Shown here piece after piece: positions 1 to 10,481 of a stretch of 64,000 nt of DNA. A program made the position numbers and the translations under genes. How positions within the stretch are numbered: the stretch's first letter is position 1; each line of letters opens with the position of its first letter. The notes under the pieces are model-generated. The model was given only the letters and a program-made list of their open reading frames with translations. It ran no database searches and was not told the origin of the DNA. This DNA is from Mycolicibacter nonchromogenicus (lineage in GTDB: Bacteria; Actinomycetota; Actinomycetes; Mycobacteriales; Mycobacteriaceae). Where the stretch lies: contig NZ_LQPI01000033.1 in assembly GCF_002101775.1 (NCBI RefSeq), forward strand, positions 124,001 through 188,000, written 5' to 3'.

Positions 1-17
1 CCGTTGTCGGGCACCAC
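1..17 (-). other. possible 5' end of the next gene, cut by the window edge
   Basis: On the minus strand, the bases just after the end of the SDR gene read AGGGAG, a short gap, then two consecutive GTG codons followed by CCC GAC AAC. This looks like a ribosome binding site and start of a further co-directional gene. In M. tuberculosis (recalled) a ferredoxin reductase follows the equivalent SDR, but only about five codons are visible, so the product cannot be identified here. Confidence 0.25.
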
Positions 18-47
18 GATCTCCCTGTTTCTTCCGGCCAGGGGCGA

Positions 48-887
<840 letters not shown>

Positions 888-925
888 CTAGCAGCTGTAT
901 ATGGAACGTGTTCTAATCCGAGGCC

Positions 926-1774
926 TCAGAGGTCGGCGATGATCTCGGCGCGCTTGCGTGCGTACTCTTCGTCGGTCACCGCCCCGGACGCGTGCAGTGC
1001 CGACAACTGCTGCAGGCGCTCCCCGACCGACGGCTGCTCACCGTCCGGGGCGGCTGCCGGGTTGGCTGCCGGCTGCGCGACTGCTCGGCGCACCACCGCG
1101 CTGATCTGTTGCCGCAGTGCAGGATTCGCCCGCACATCCACCATCTGGTTCAGCCCCACACCATGGGACTTCAGCAGCTGCAGGATCTCCATCAGCGGAC
1201 CGGATTGGCCGCTCAGGTCGTAGGTCCGGCCGTCTTCGGCAATCTCAAACTGCGCGGGCACCAGGCCATTGACCAGTGCGCTGCGTTCCCAGTCGATGCG
1301 GTGCTTGCCGCTGACCGGGTCCACCAGCACCACCAGCTTGCGGGCGGTGATATTGCCCAATCGGCTGACACTGGCGATGACCCGGTCGTCGCGGTCCATC
1401 GGCGCCAGACCCGGGCCGGTGATGTGCAGGCGCAACTTGACCAGCGGTTGGTCATTGATCCGGGTGCCGGTCTCGGTGATGCCGTGGATCTGGGCGAGCG
1501 CCAGGATCCCGTCGCGTTCGAGATCCGCGGCGTCGCTGGCCGATTTCGTCCCGACATACACCAGGCCGAGGGCCACCAGTACGTCGGCCACTGTGATCGC
1601 GATGCCGGTGTAGAACATCCACCGCGTCACATCAAGTTCGCCGATCGCGTAGTACGCGATCAGGAAGATGGGCCCGACCATGCCGCCGCACAGCAGGACG
1701 AGCAACTGCGCCTTGACGTATCGCCACAACATCACGTGACCAGGGTCTAACACCACACGGCCGAACAGACGCAA
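926..1774 (-). CDS. SHOCT-domain membrane protein
   Basis: A 282-residue protein with two hydrophobic segments near the N-terminus (about residues 23-48 and 53-76), then a soluble region of about 170 residues and a C-terminal SHOCT-like motif (about 254-282, LHASGAVTDEEYARKRAEI). SHOCT is a short oligomerisation-type motif common at the ends of bacterial membrane proteins. The gene sits downstream of tuf on the same strand, separated from it by a strong hairpin terminator, as does Rv0686 in M. tuberculosis (recalled). No enzymatic motif is visible. The exact function is unknown; topology suggests a membrane-anchored domain facing the cytoplasm. Confidence 0.75.
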   Translation of the reverse strand: MRLFGRVVLDPGHVMLWRYVKAQLLVLLCGGMVGPIFLIAYYAIGELDVTRWMFYTGIAITVADVLVALGLVYVGTKSASDAADLERDGILALAQIHGITETGTRINDQPLVKLRLHITGPGLAPMDRDDRVIASVSRLGNITARKLVVLVDPVSGKHRIDWERSALVNGLVPAQFEIAEDGRTYDLSGQSGPLMEILQLLKSHGVGLNQMVDVRANPALRQQISAVVRRAVAQPAANPAAAPDGEQPSVGERLQQLSALHASGAVTDEEYARKRAEIIADL

Positions 1775-1819
1775 AATCCCCCTTTTCCCGGAGGAAAAGG
1801 GGGACTTTACGTCTGCTCG
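1762..1819 (-). terminator. TRIT-like hairpin terminator after tuf
   Basis: Inverted repeat with arms 1766-1788 and 1793-1815 (mismatches at two positions) around a 4-nt loop, extended outward by the CGAGCAGACG type end. It starts about 25 bases past the tuf stop codon on the minus strand. It belongs to the same sequence family as the hairpins at 14771, 15827 and 42795. A mycobacterial terminator family of this form, TRIT, has been described (recalled). A 13-bp direct repeat CTGCTCGCGCAGG (1813-1825 and 1828-1840) lies on the tuf side. Confidence 0.85.
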
Positions 1820-1842
1820 CGCAGGAACTGCTCGCGCAGGTA

Positions 1843-3033
<1,191 letters not shown>

Positions 3034-3124
3034 TTCTTGTCCTCCTGGACTTGTTGGTGCTGGGTTACAGCAGGATTGATCTTTTTGGGTTTGTGCCACC
3101 GTAGCGGCACGGGCGGGAAGCTGG

Positions 3125-5227
3125 TTACTCGCCCGTTGCCTTCGCGATAATCTCCTTCGCCACCTGCGCCGGCACTTCGGCGTAGGAGTCGAACACCATG
3201 GAGTAGTTCGCCCGGCCCTGGGTCTTCGACCGCAAGTCTCCGACGTAGCCGAACATCTCCGACAACGGCACCTGCGCCTTGACGACGCGTGCACCGCTGC
3301 GCTCCTCCATGGCCTGGATCTGGCCACGGCGGGAGTTCAGGTCGCCGATCACATCGCCCATGTAGTCCTCGGGCGTGGTGACCTCAACGGCCATGATCGG
3401 TTCCAGGATCACCGGCTGCGCGGCAGCGGCAGCCTTCTTCAGCGCCTGCGAGCCGGCCACCTTGAAGGCCATTTCGGAGGAGTCGACGTCGTGGTACTGA
3501 CCGTCGATCAGGGTGACCTTCAGGTTGACCAGCGGGTAGCCGGCCAGCACGCCGTACTGCATGGCGTCCTGGGCGCCGGCGTCCACCGCGGGGATGTACT
3601 CGCGAGGCACGCGGCCACCGGTGACCTTGTTCTCGAACTCGTAGGTGGCACCGTCTTCGCCGGTGAACGGCTCGAGGTCGATGAGGACCTTGGCGAACTG
3701 GCCCGAGCCACCCGTCTGCTTCTTGTGGGTGTATTCGACCTTCTCCACCTTGCGGCGGATGGTCTCCTTGTAGGCCACCTGCGGCTTGCCGACGTTGGCC
3801 TCGACCTTGAACTCGCGGCGCATGCGGTCCACCAGGATGTCCAGGTGCAGCTCGCCCATGCCGCCGATCACGGTCTGGCCGGTCTCCTGGTCGAGGTGGA
3901 CCTTGAACGTCGGGTCCTCTTCGGCCAGCTTCTGGATCGCCAGGCTCAGCTTTTCCTGGTCACTCTTGGTCTTGGGCTCGATGGCCACCTCGATGACCGG
4001 AGCCGGGAAGGTCATCGACTCCAGCACGATCTGGTTGTTCGGGTCGCACAGGGTGTCGCCGGTGGTGGTGTCCTTCAGGCCGATCACCGCATAGATGTGG
4101 CCGGCAGAAACGCTTTCGACCGGGTTCTCCTTGTTGGAGTGCATCTGGAACAGCTTGCCCAGCCGCTCCTTCTTGCCCTTGGTCGAGTTGACCACCTGAG
4201 CACCGGACTCCACCTTGCCCGAGTACACCCGGACGTAGGTGAGCTTGCCGAAGAACGGGTGCACCGCGATCTTGAACGCCAGCGCCGAGAACGGCTCCTC
4301 GATGCTGGGCTTGCGGCTGATGACCTCGTCTTCCTTGCCGGGCACGTGGCCCTGCACCGACTCGACGTCCAGCGGCGACGGGAGGTAGTCGATCACGGCG
4401 TCCAACATCGGCTGGACACCCTTGTTCTTGAACGCGCTGCCGCACAGCACCGGGTACAGCTCCGAGGTGACCGTCAGCTTGCGAATGCCGGCCTTGATCT
4501 CCTCGACGGAGAGCTCCTCGCCCCCGAGGTACTTCTCCAGCAGGGCCTCGTCGCTCTCGGCGACGGCCTCGAGCAGGGCGGTCCGGTACTCGTCAGCCTT
4601 GTCGGCCAGATCGGCCGGGATGTCGATGGTCTCGTAGGTCTCGCCGAGCTTGGTCTCGCCGCGCCACACCTTGGCCTTCATCTCGACCAGGTCGACGATG
4701 CCCTCGAAGTCGTTCTCCGCACCGATCGGCAGCTGGATCACCAGCGGACGGGCGCCGAGGCGCTCTTCGATGGTGCGCACGGTGAAGTAGAAGTCCGCAC
4801 CGAGCTTGTCCATCTTGTTGACGAAGCAGATCCGGGGCACGTCGTACTTGTCGGCCTGCCGCCACACCTGCTCGGACTGCGGCTCCACGCCCTCCTTGCC
4901 GTCGAACACGGCAACGGCGCCATCGAGCACCCGCAGGGAGCGCTCCACCTCAACGGTGAAGTCGACGTGGCCCGGAGTGTCGATGATGTTGATCTGGTTC
5001 TTGTTCCAGAAGCAGGTCACCGCGGCGGAGGTGATGGTGATGCCGCGCTCCTGCTCCTGCTCCATCCAGTCGGTCGTGGAGGCACCGTCGTGCGTCTCAC
5101 CGATCTTGTAGTTGACGCCGGTGTAGTACAGGATCCGCTCGGTCGTCGTCGTCTTACCCGCATCAATGTGCGCCATGATGCCGATATTGCGGACCTTGTT
5201 CAGGTCAGTCAGCACATCCTGTGCCAC
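3125..5227 (-). CDS. fusA: elongation factor G
   Basis: A 700-residue ribosomal translocase GTPase of standard length. The P-loop [12 protein letters not shown] lies at about 19-30, switch [11 protein letters not shown] and guanine motif NKMDKLGAD follow, and the C-terminal domains IV and V are complete (for example [17 protein letters not shown]). It moves tRNAs and mRNA through the ribosome and, with RRF, recycles ribosomes. It lies 76 bases after rpsG and 91 bases before tuf on the same strand, the usual str-operon arrangement. Confidence 0.98.
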   Translation of the reverse strand: MAQDVLTDLNKVRNIGIMAHIDAGKTTTTERILYYTGVNYKIGETHDGASTTDWMEQEQERGITITSAAVTCFWNKNQINIIDTPGHVDFTVEVERSLRVLDGAVAVFDGKEGVEPQSEQVWRQADKYDVPRICFVNKMDKLGADFYFTVRTIEERLGARPLVIQLPIGAENDFEGIVDLVEMKAKVWRGETKLGETYETIDIPADLADKADEYRTALLEAVAESDEALLEKYLGGEELSVEEIKAGIRKLTVTSELYPVLCGSAFKNKGVQPMLDAVIDYLPSPLDVESVQGHVPGKEDEVISRKPSIEEPFSALAFKIAVHPFFGKLTYVRVYSGKVESGAQVVNSTKGKKERLGKLFQMHSNKENPVESVSAGHIYAVIGLKDTTTGDTLCDPNNQIVLESMTFPAPVIEVAIEPKTKSDQEKLSLAIQKLAEEDPTFKVHLDQETGQTVIGGMGELHLDILVDRMRREFKVEANVGKPQVAYKETIRRKVEKVEYTHKKQTGGSGQFAKVLIDLEPFTGEDGATYEFENKVTGGRVPREYIPAVDAGAQDAMQYGVLAGYPLVNLKVTLIDGQYHDVDSSEMAFKVAGSQALKKAAAAAQPVILEPIMAVEVTTPEDYMGDVIGDLNSRRGQIQAMEERSGARVVKAQVPLSEMFGYVGDLRSKTQGRANYSMVFDSYAEVPAQVAKEIIAKATGE

Positions 5228-5303
5228 AGCAGTCTTCCCACTCTTTCGGTTACTTCAATTGCTTGTTGTCGCAGGTGCTTCGGCGGTCAGTCCGCCGACG
5301 TGA

Positions 5304-5774
5304 TCACCAGCGGTAGTGCGCGAACGCCCGGTTGGCCTCGGCCATCTTGTGGGTGTCTTCACGACGCTTGACTGCAGCGCCCAGGCCATTGCTGGCGTCC
5401 AGGATCTCGTTGGCCAGGCGCTCGATCATCGTCTTCTCCCGGCGCGCCCGCGAGAAGCTCACCAGCCAGCGCAGGGCCAGGGTGGTGGACCGCTCGGCCC
5501 GCACCTCGACCGGCACCTGGTAGGTGGCACCGCCGACGCGGCGGCTGCGGACCTCGAGGGCCGGCTTGACGTTGTCCATCGCGCGCTTGAGCGTCACGAC
5601 CGGGTCGGTGCCGGTCTTTTCCCGAGCCTGCTCGAGAGCGCCGTAGACGATGCGCTCGGCCAGCGACTTCTTGCCGTCCAGCAGCACCTTGTTGACCAAC
5701 TGGGTGACCAGCTGGGACCCGTAGACGGGGTCGTTGACCAACGGACGCTTGGGTGCGGGGCCCTTGCGCGGCAT
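5304..5774 (-). CDS. rpsG: 30S ribosomal protein S7
   Basis: A 156-residue primary 16S rRNA-binding protein that nucleates assembly of the 30S head. It begins [20 protein letters not shown] and ends in the conserved [14 protein letters not shown]. Its start overlaps the rpsL stop as TAATG (one shared base at 5774), so the two genes are probably translationally coupled. Second gene of the str operon. Confidence 0.98.
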   Translation of the reverse strand: MPRKGPAPKRPLVNDPVYGSQLVTQLVNKVLLDGKKSLAERIVYGALEQAREKTGTDPVVTLKRAMDNVKPALEVRSRRVGGATYQVPVEVRAERSTTLALRWLVSFSRARREKTMIERLANEILDASNGLGAAVKRREDTHKMAEANRAFAHYRW

Positions 5775-6148
5775 TAGCTCTTCTCCTTCTTCGCGCCGTA
5801 GCGGCTGCGGGCCTGCTTGCGGTTCTTGACTCCCTGGGTGTCCAGCGAGCCGCGGATGATCTTGTAGCGCACACCCGGCAGGTCCTTCACACGACCACCA
5901 CGCACCAGCACCATCGAGTGCTCCTGCAGGTTGTGACCCTCACCCGGGATGTAGGCGGTCACCTCCACCTGGCTGGTCAGCTTGACGCGCGCCACCTTGC
6001 GAAGCGCCGAGTTCGGCTTCTTCGGGGTGGTGGTGTACACGCGGGTGCACACGCCCCGTCGCTGCGGGCTGCCCTTGAGGGCCGCGGTCTTCACCTTGGC
6101 GACCTTGTCGCGGCGGCCCTTACGGACCAGCTGCTGAATGGTTGGCAT
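5774..6148 (-). CDS. rpsL: 30S ribosomal protein S12
   Basis: A 124-residue decoding-centre protein that monitors codon-anticodon pairing. The conserved segments [11 protein letters not shown] and [20 protein letters not shown] are intact. Lys43 and Lys88, the positions mutated in streptomycin-resistant mycobacteria, are both wild type, so no target-based streptomycin resistance is predicted from this gene. First gene of the rpsL-rpsG-fusA-tuf operon. Confidence 0.98.
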
Positions 6149-6402
6149 CTACCGGCTTCCTGTATCGCTGTTCAAACTCTGTAAATCCTGCAGGTCTGTG
6201 CCCTACCGCTACCCCGCGGTCGGGCGTGTCGCATGGACCGCCGCGGATCACTCCGCTGCATAATGGACATGCGAATTAGGCCAAGCGCGCGCGTTATGTC
6301 ACCAAACGCGCATCAGTGGCCAGGCACGAGCTACCACAATACCCGTCAGCACTCCGGCAGGTCAAAGCGCGTCGAAGCGGGCCCCCTGACCCCCTCCGCC
6401 AC
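6149..6402 (-). promoter_or_regulatory. str operon upstream region
   Basis: 254 bases between rpsL and the co-directional TetR gene, expected to hold the operon promoter and leader. A possible but weak promoter reads GTGACA, 18 bases, TAATTC on the minus strand, at roughly 6300 down to 6265. There is no TRIT-like hairpin after the TetR stop codon. The assignment of promoter elements is tentative. Confidence 0.4.
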
Positions 6403-7032
6403 CTACTGGCTGCGGTTGTCCATAGCCGATGCCAGCCTGCGGACCATGTCGGCGAAGACGGCGTCGGTGTCCACGTCATCCATCACGCCGGTCATCTCCA
6501 ACAGCACGAATCCGTGCATCGCCGCCCAGAATTCCAGCGCGGCGTGAAACGCCTTGTCTCCCTCGAGCCCGTAGGACGCCAGCACCTCGATAACCGGGGC
6601 GGCGGCGCGGGTGGCCGCGGCCGTGTACTCCGGGTCGTCGCCGCCCAGCGGCATCCGGGTGAAGGCGGAATACCGGCCCGGGTGGTGGTGGGCATAGCTG
6701 CGGTAGGCGCCGGCCATCACCAGCACTGCGTCGTCGCGCGCGCGGCCCTGTCCGACCTGGGTCAGCATCTCCAGAATGTCGTCGATGACCCGCATCCGCA
6801 TGGCGCGGCGCAGATCGCCCAGGCTGTGCACGTGGTTATAGAGCGACGGCCCCTTGGTGCCCAGCTGGGTGGCCAACGCATTGATGGTCAGCGCATCCCA
6901 GCCCTCACGGTCCAAGAAATTCAGTGCGGCGTTGACGATGACCTCGCGGCTGAGCTTGACCGGTCGCGCCCCCGATTTGCCGTTGTTGCGCGAGCGACCC
7001 GCCGCTGCGGACGGGTCTGGTCGAGCTGACAT
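6403..7032 (-). CDS. TetR family transcriptional regulator, WHG-type C-terminal domain
   Basis: A 209-residue DNA-binding regulator. After a basic, disordered N-terminus (SRNNGKSGARPVKLSRE) comes a TetR helix-turn-helix (INALATQLGTKGPSLYNHV), and the C-terminal ligand domain contains EFWAAMHGFVLLEM, matching the WHG class of TetR C-terminal domains. The ATG at 7030-7032 (MSARPDP) is chosen; the frame extends a little further upstream without support. It corresponds to the regulator next to rpsL in M. tuberculosis (Rv0681, recalled). It is divergent from the two DUF3060 genes, which it may control. The ligand is unknown. Confidence 0.85.
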   Translation of the reverse strand: MSARPDPSAAAGRSRNNGKSGARPVKLSREVIVNAALNFLDREGWDALTINALATQLGTKGPSLYNHVHSLGDLRRAMRMRVIDDILEMLTQVGQGRARDDAVLVMAGAYRSYAHHHPGRYSAFTRMPLGGDDPEYTAAATRAAAPVIEVLASYGLEGDKAFHAALEFWAAMHGFVLLEMTGVMDDVDTDAVFADMVRRLASAMDNRSQ

Positions 7033-7172
7033 GGCGTGGGCCCTTCGTATTGCACAGCAGGATGAGATCAGCACTGAACTCTAGTGGACCGATTAGGAGG
7101 GGAACCCGAGTACGCGCCGCCGGGTGCGACGTAAGCTTTGCCGAGATTGCGTCCGGTGAGAGGGGCTCGGAG

Positions 7173-7538
7173 ATGAAGTGGTCCGCGCTGGCTGGTGTGT
7201 TGCTGGGTCTGGGCGCCGGTTCACTGGGAGCAGCCGCGAGCGTGCACGCCGTGCCCGGCGACATTCACATCTACGGGGTGCACGAGACCCACGTTCTGGA
7301 CTGCAACGGCGGGACCCTGTTCATCAACGGCGTCAACCTCACCATCCACGCGATGGGCACCTGCTATGCGGTGACCACGCAGGGCTCGCAGAACACCGTG
7401 ATCGCCGACACCATCCTCAACGATGTGACCGTCTACGGCTACGACACGACCGTGTACTACCACAATGGCGACCCGCTGCTGTTCGACCGCGGACGCGAGC
7501 TGGGGATGACCAACCGGCTCCAACGCGTACCGGCGTGA
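7173..7538 (+). CDS. exported DUF3060 protein
   Basis: A 121-residue protein with a signal peptide: after MK, a hydrophobic stretch (about 5-25) ends in ASVHA, a probable signal peptidase site. The mature part is a short beta-rich repeat (TLFINGVNLTIHAMGTCYAV, then NTVIADTILNDVTVYGYDTTV), typical of DUF3060, a family of small secreted or surface mycobacterial proteins of unknown function. The ATG at 7173 is preceded by GGGGCTCGGAG. It overlaps the next gene by GTGA, so the two are probably translated together. It corresponds to Rv0680c in M. tuberculosis (recalled). Confidence 0.8.
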   Translation: MKWSALAGVLLGLGAGSLGAAASVHAVPGDIHIYGVHETHVLDCNGGTLFINGVNLTIHAMGTCYAVTTQGSQNTVIADTILNDVTVYGYDTTVYYHNGDPLLFDRGRELGMTNRLQRVPA

Positions 7539-7948
7539 CTCGCAGGCTCCGGGTAAACCTCTGCTCGCTGATGGCCGCCGCGACGGCGCTGCTGTCAGCG
7601 GTGCTCGCCGGCTGCGAGTCGCAAGCGCCGCCTGCTAAGTCCTCGCGGATCTCCCAGAACTACGACGGCCGGTTCGCAAACACGATCCGATATGAGTCGT
7701 TCGGCGCGACCTCGGCTTTGGACTGCGCCGACGGCAAGTCGCTGCACGTGCTCGGTTCCAACAACAAGCTGACGGTCCGCGGCCGCTGCGAGGCGGTGAA
7801 CGTGGCCGGTGCCGACAACCGCATCACGATCGAGCGCATCGACAAGACGCTGACGCTCAGCGGACTCAACAACACCGTCACCTATTACGGCGGCGATCCC
7901 AAGGTCGACGACCGCGGGGTGCGTAACACCGTCGCCGACAAGCGCTGA
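7535..7948 (+). CDS. DUF3060 lipoprotein
   Basis: A 137-residue probable lipoprotein starting at the GTG at 7535, which overlaps the stop of the preceding gene (GTGA). The signal segment ends in the lipobox LAGC (around residue 27), so the protein should be anchored to the outer face of the cytoplasmic membrane. The mature part repeats the DUF3060 pattern (LHVLGSNNKLTVRGRCEAV, then NRITIERIDKTLTLSGLNNTV), which looks like a short beta-solenoid. It is homologous to its upstream neighbour, suggesting tandem duplication. Function unknown; matches Rv0679c (recalled). Confidence 0.8.
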   Translation: MTRRLRVNLCSLMAAATALLSAVLAGCESQAPPAKSSRISQNYDGRFANTIRYESFGATSALDCADGKSLHVLGSNNKLTVRGRCEAVNVAGADNRITIERIDKTLTLSGLNNTVTYYGGDPKVDDRGVRNTVADKR

Positions 7949-8030
7949 GCGGGTCAGGCTGGCCGCCGGCGTCAAGCACTTCCCGGCGGTCGCAAGCGCG
8001 GCGCAGCCGGGCGCCGGGCGCCCGCCGGCG

Positions 8031-8792
8031 TCAAGCCTTAGCGCCGTGGCGGCCGGCCCCATCAGCGAATCGGCCCGCCCCGCGCAATGCCTCGTCGGCC
8101 ACCCGCTCGATGCTCTCGAATTCGGCGTCCATCGCATGGGCTTCGGTCAGGCCCCACTGCCGCAGCGCGGACAGCCGATCCGCGCGCAGGCACCCCTGCG
8201 GCAACTCGGCCAGTTCCAGCGCCAGTTGCTCGGCCGCGCGGCGCGCCTCCCCGGTGGGGACCACCCGGTTGGCCAGCCCGATCGCCAGCGCCTCCTCGGC
8301 GTCCACCGCACGGCCGGTGAGGATCATGTCCATGGCGCGACTGTGGCCGATCAGCCTGGGCAGCCGCACGGTGCCACCATCGATGAGCGGAACCCCCCAG
8401 CGTCGGCAGAAGACGCCGAAGGTCGCGTCGGCCTCGACCACACGCATGTCGCACCACAGCGCCAACTCCAGGCCACCGGCTACCGCGTAGCCGCTGACCG
8501 CGGCGATCACCGGTTTGGACAACACCATTCGGGTCGGACCCATCGGTCCCGGCCCGCTGCGATGGGTCTTATTGGTATTCGGCGTCCCCAGGGCTTTGAG
8601 ATCAGCTCCCGCACAGAAGGTTCCGTGGTCGCCCCACAGTACGGCCACCGATGCGCTTGCATCGCGGTCGAATTCGTCGAAGGCCTGATACAGCGCGGCG
8701 GCCGTCGGGCCGTCGACGGCGTTTCGGGCGTGCGGCCGATCCAAGATCACCGTGGTGACAGGCCCACTGCGCTCCACACGCACCGCATTCAT
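8031..8792 (-). CDS. echA5: enoyl-CoA hydratase/isomerase family protein (EchA5-like)
   Basis: A 253-residue crotonase-fold enzyme. The oxyanion-hole regions HGTFCAGADLKAL and AVSGYAVAGGLELALWCDMRV are recognisable, as is the conserved RRWGVPLIDGGTVRLP segment. Crotonases act on acyl-CoA thioesters, most often hydrating enoyl-CoA in fatty-acid oxidation; the substrate is not determinable. It is the last gene of the minus-strand fadE8-echA4-paaX-echA5 cluster and overlaps the PaaX-like regulator by 4 bases. The symbol follows its M. tuberculosis positional counterpart Rv0675 (recalled). Confidence 0.8.
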   Translation of the reverse strand: MNAVRVERSGPVTTVILDRPHARNAVDGPTAAALYQAFDEFDRDASASVAVLWGDHGTFCAGADLKALGTPNTNKTHRSGPGPMGPTRMVLSKPVIAAVSGYAVAGGLELALWCDMRVVEADATFGVFCRRWGVPLIDGGTVRLPRLIGHSRAMDMILTGRAVDAEEALAIGLANRVVPTGEARRAAEQLALELAELPQGCLRADRLSALRQWGLTEAHAMDAEFESIERVADEALRGAGRFADGAGRHGAKA

Positions 8793-9520
8793 CGCAGCAC
8801 CCCCTCTCGGTCAGCGTCGCGTCGCGCGACTAATTCATCGGCGAATTCCGCGTAGCGACTGCGGATTCGCGTCCCCGGCCAGTCCGCCGGAAGCAGTTCG
8901 GGTGGCAGCACCGGGTCGCGGCGCAGGTGGCGAACCATGGCCGCTGCGACGATGAACCGGCTCGGCACGTCCTCGGCGTCGGCCATCGCGGCGAGCAGCT
9001 CGTGGCCGGTCTGCGCCCACCCCGGCAGATCCCACAGCGTGGCGGCCAGCTCGGCCGGTTGCTCATCGCGCGCGGTGAGCAACCGGGTGTGCAGCTCGAG
9101 CCCCTCGCCCAGCTCGACGTCGATATTGTCCGGGCGCATCCAGAATCCCTCGCGCAGCTCGGCGAACCGCCGGTCGGTCAGTCCTGAACGCAGGGTGGCC
9201 CGAGTTCGCGCGTCGCAGCCGATGCTGGTGATCACCACGGCAAGCCAGGTGCCGTCCCAAGCTCTGGTCTGCGGATTCAGTGCCGCGTCCTGCAGGCGCT
9301 GGCGCTCCAGCAGACGCTCGGACAACCCGTACCCCGCGCTTGAGCGGACCAGGTCTCCGGCCGCCACCAGTCGGGTCAGCGCCACCCGCAGGGCTGTCTC
9401 CTTGATGCCGAAATCTGTTGTCAGTCGTAGCAATTCACCCGCGGTGGCCGACGCGGGGTGGGCCCCCAGCAGCACGGACAGGACTACCGAGCGGGCCGTC
9501 ATACGCACTGTGTCAGCCAT
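8789..9520 (-). CDS. PaaX family transcriptional regulator
   Basis: A 243-residue protein with an N-terminal winged helix (SVVLSVLLGAHPASATAGEL, then LTTDFGIKETALRVALTRLV) followed by a PaaX-type C-terminal region containing EGFWMRPDNID. PaaX proteins repress phenylacetyl-CoA or related acyl-CoA degradation genes and are released by the CoA intermediate. It lies inside the fadE8-echA4-echA5 cluster, overlapping echA5 by 4 bases and starting 11 bases after echA4, so it probably autoregulates this catabolic operon. Counterpart of Rv0674 (recalled). Confidence 0.85.
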   Translation of the reverse strand: MADTVRMTARSVVLSVLLGAHPASATAGELLRLTTDFGIKETALRVALTRLVAAGDLVRSSAGYGLSERLLERQRLQDAALNPQTRAWDGTWLAVVITSIGCDARTRATLRSGLTDRRFAELREGFWMRPDNIDVELGEGLELHTRLLTARDEQPAELAATLWDLPGWAQTGHELLAAMADAEDVPSRFIVAAAMVRHLRRDPVLPPELLPADWPGTRIRSRYAEFADELVARRDADREGVLR

Positions 9521-9531
9521 CCGGTCTCCGC

Positions 9532-10467
9532 CTAAACCCCCGAGGTCTTTCGGCCATAATCCCCGAACGGCTCGTCACGGTGTCGCACCGCCTCGCGGAA
9601 TCCGTGTTGCACCGCGTCGGCGACAAAGGCGTGCCCCTCCGGCGTGTGCCGCGCCACCCCGTCGAACACGGTGCTGACCATCCGGCTGGTGGCCACACCC
9701 TGCTGCAGCAGGGCGGTGTTGAGCGCGAGTTTGGCCATGATCAGTTGGTTGACCGGCATCGCGGCGATCCGGGCGACCAGGCGCTCGGTGCGTTCGTCGA
9801 GATCAGCCGGGTCGGGGGCCTCGATCGCCAGACCCCATTCGGCGGCCTGGGCTCCGGTGATGCAGTCTCCGGTCAGCAGGAGGCGTTTGGCACGCTGATC
9901 GCCGAGCCGGTGCGCCCACAGCCCGGCCGCCGGCACCCCCCACACCCGCATCGGCGGGTAGCCGATCTTGGCGTCGGACGCCGCGATCACCTGGTCGGCG
10001 TGCAGGGCGATGTCGGTGCCGCCGGCCACGCAGTAGCCGTGGATCTTGACCACGGTGGGCTTGTCACAGTGCATCAGCGAGGCGAAGCCGCGAACGAATC
10101 GGCTCATCATCTGGTAGTCGATCATCGGGTCCCACGGCTGATCCGAGCGGTGGTTGGTGGCCTGGGTCTTACCGTCGAGCACAGTGCCCCGGTTGTGCTC
10201 TCCGCCCGCCGACGACGAGCCTTCGGCGTAGGCACCCAGGTCGAAACCGGCGCAGAACCCCTCGCCGCGGCCCGACACCAGAATCACGTGCACGTTCGGA
10301 TCCAGGTCGGCGCGTTCCACCAGTGCTGAGAGTTCCAGCGGGGTGTCGGCGGTGATCGCGTTGCCGTGCTCTGGGCGGTTGAAGGTGATGCGGGCGACGC
10401 GGTCGGCGACCTCGTAGGTCATCGTCCGCAGGTTGTCGAATTCGACCGGGGCGATGTGGTGTCGCAT
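9532..10467 (-). CDS. echA4: enoyl-CoA hydratase (EchA4-like)
   Basis: A 311-residue crotonase. The motifs GRGEGFCAGFDLGAY and KIHGYCVAGGTDIALHADQ form the two oxyanion-hole segments; the family core spans about residues 10-270. It is somewhat longer than a minimal crotonase because of an extra loop after the first motif (about 80-120). It lies 14 bases downstream of fadE8, consistent with acting on the enoyl-CoA product of that dehydrogenase. The specific acyl-CoA is unknown. Confidence 0.85.
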   Translation of the reverse strand: MRHHIAPVEFDNLRTMTYEVADRVARITFNRPEHGNAITADTPLELSALVERADLDPNVHVILVSGRGEGFCAGFDLGAYAEGSSSAGGEHNRGTVLDGKTQATNHRSDQPWDPMIDYQMMSRFVRGFASLMHCDKPTVVKIHGYCVAGGTDIALHADQVIAASDAKIGYPPMRVWGVPAAGLWAHRLGDQRAKRLLLTGDCITGAQAAEWGLAIEAPDPADLDERTERLVARIAAMPVNQLIMAKLALNTALLQQGVATSRMVSTVFDGVARHTPEGHAFVADAVQHGFREAVRHRDEPFGDYGRKTSGV

Positions 10468-10481
10468 GGCCTGCGCTGACC

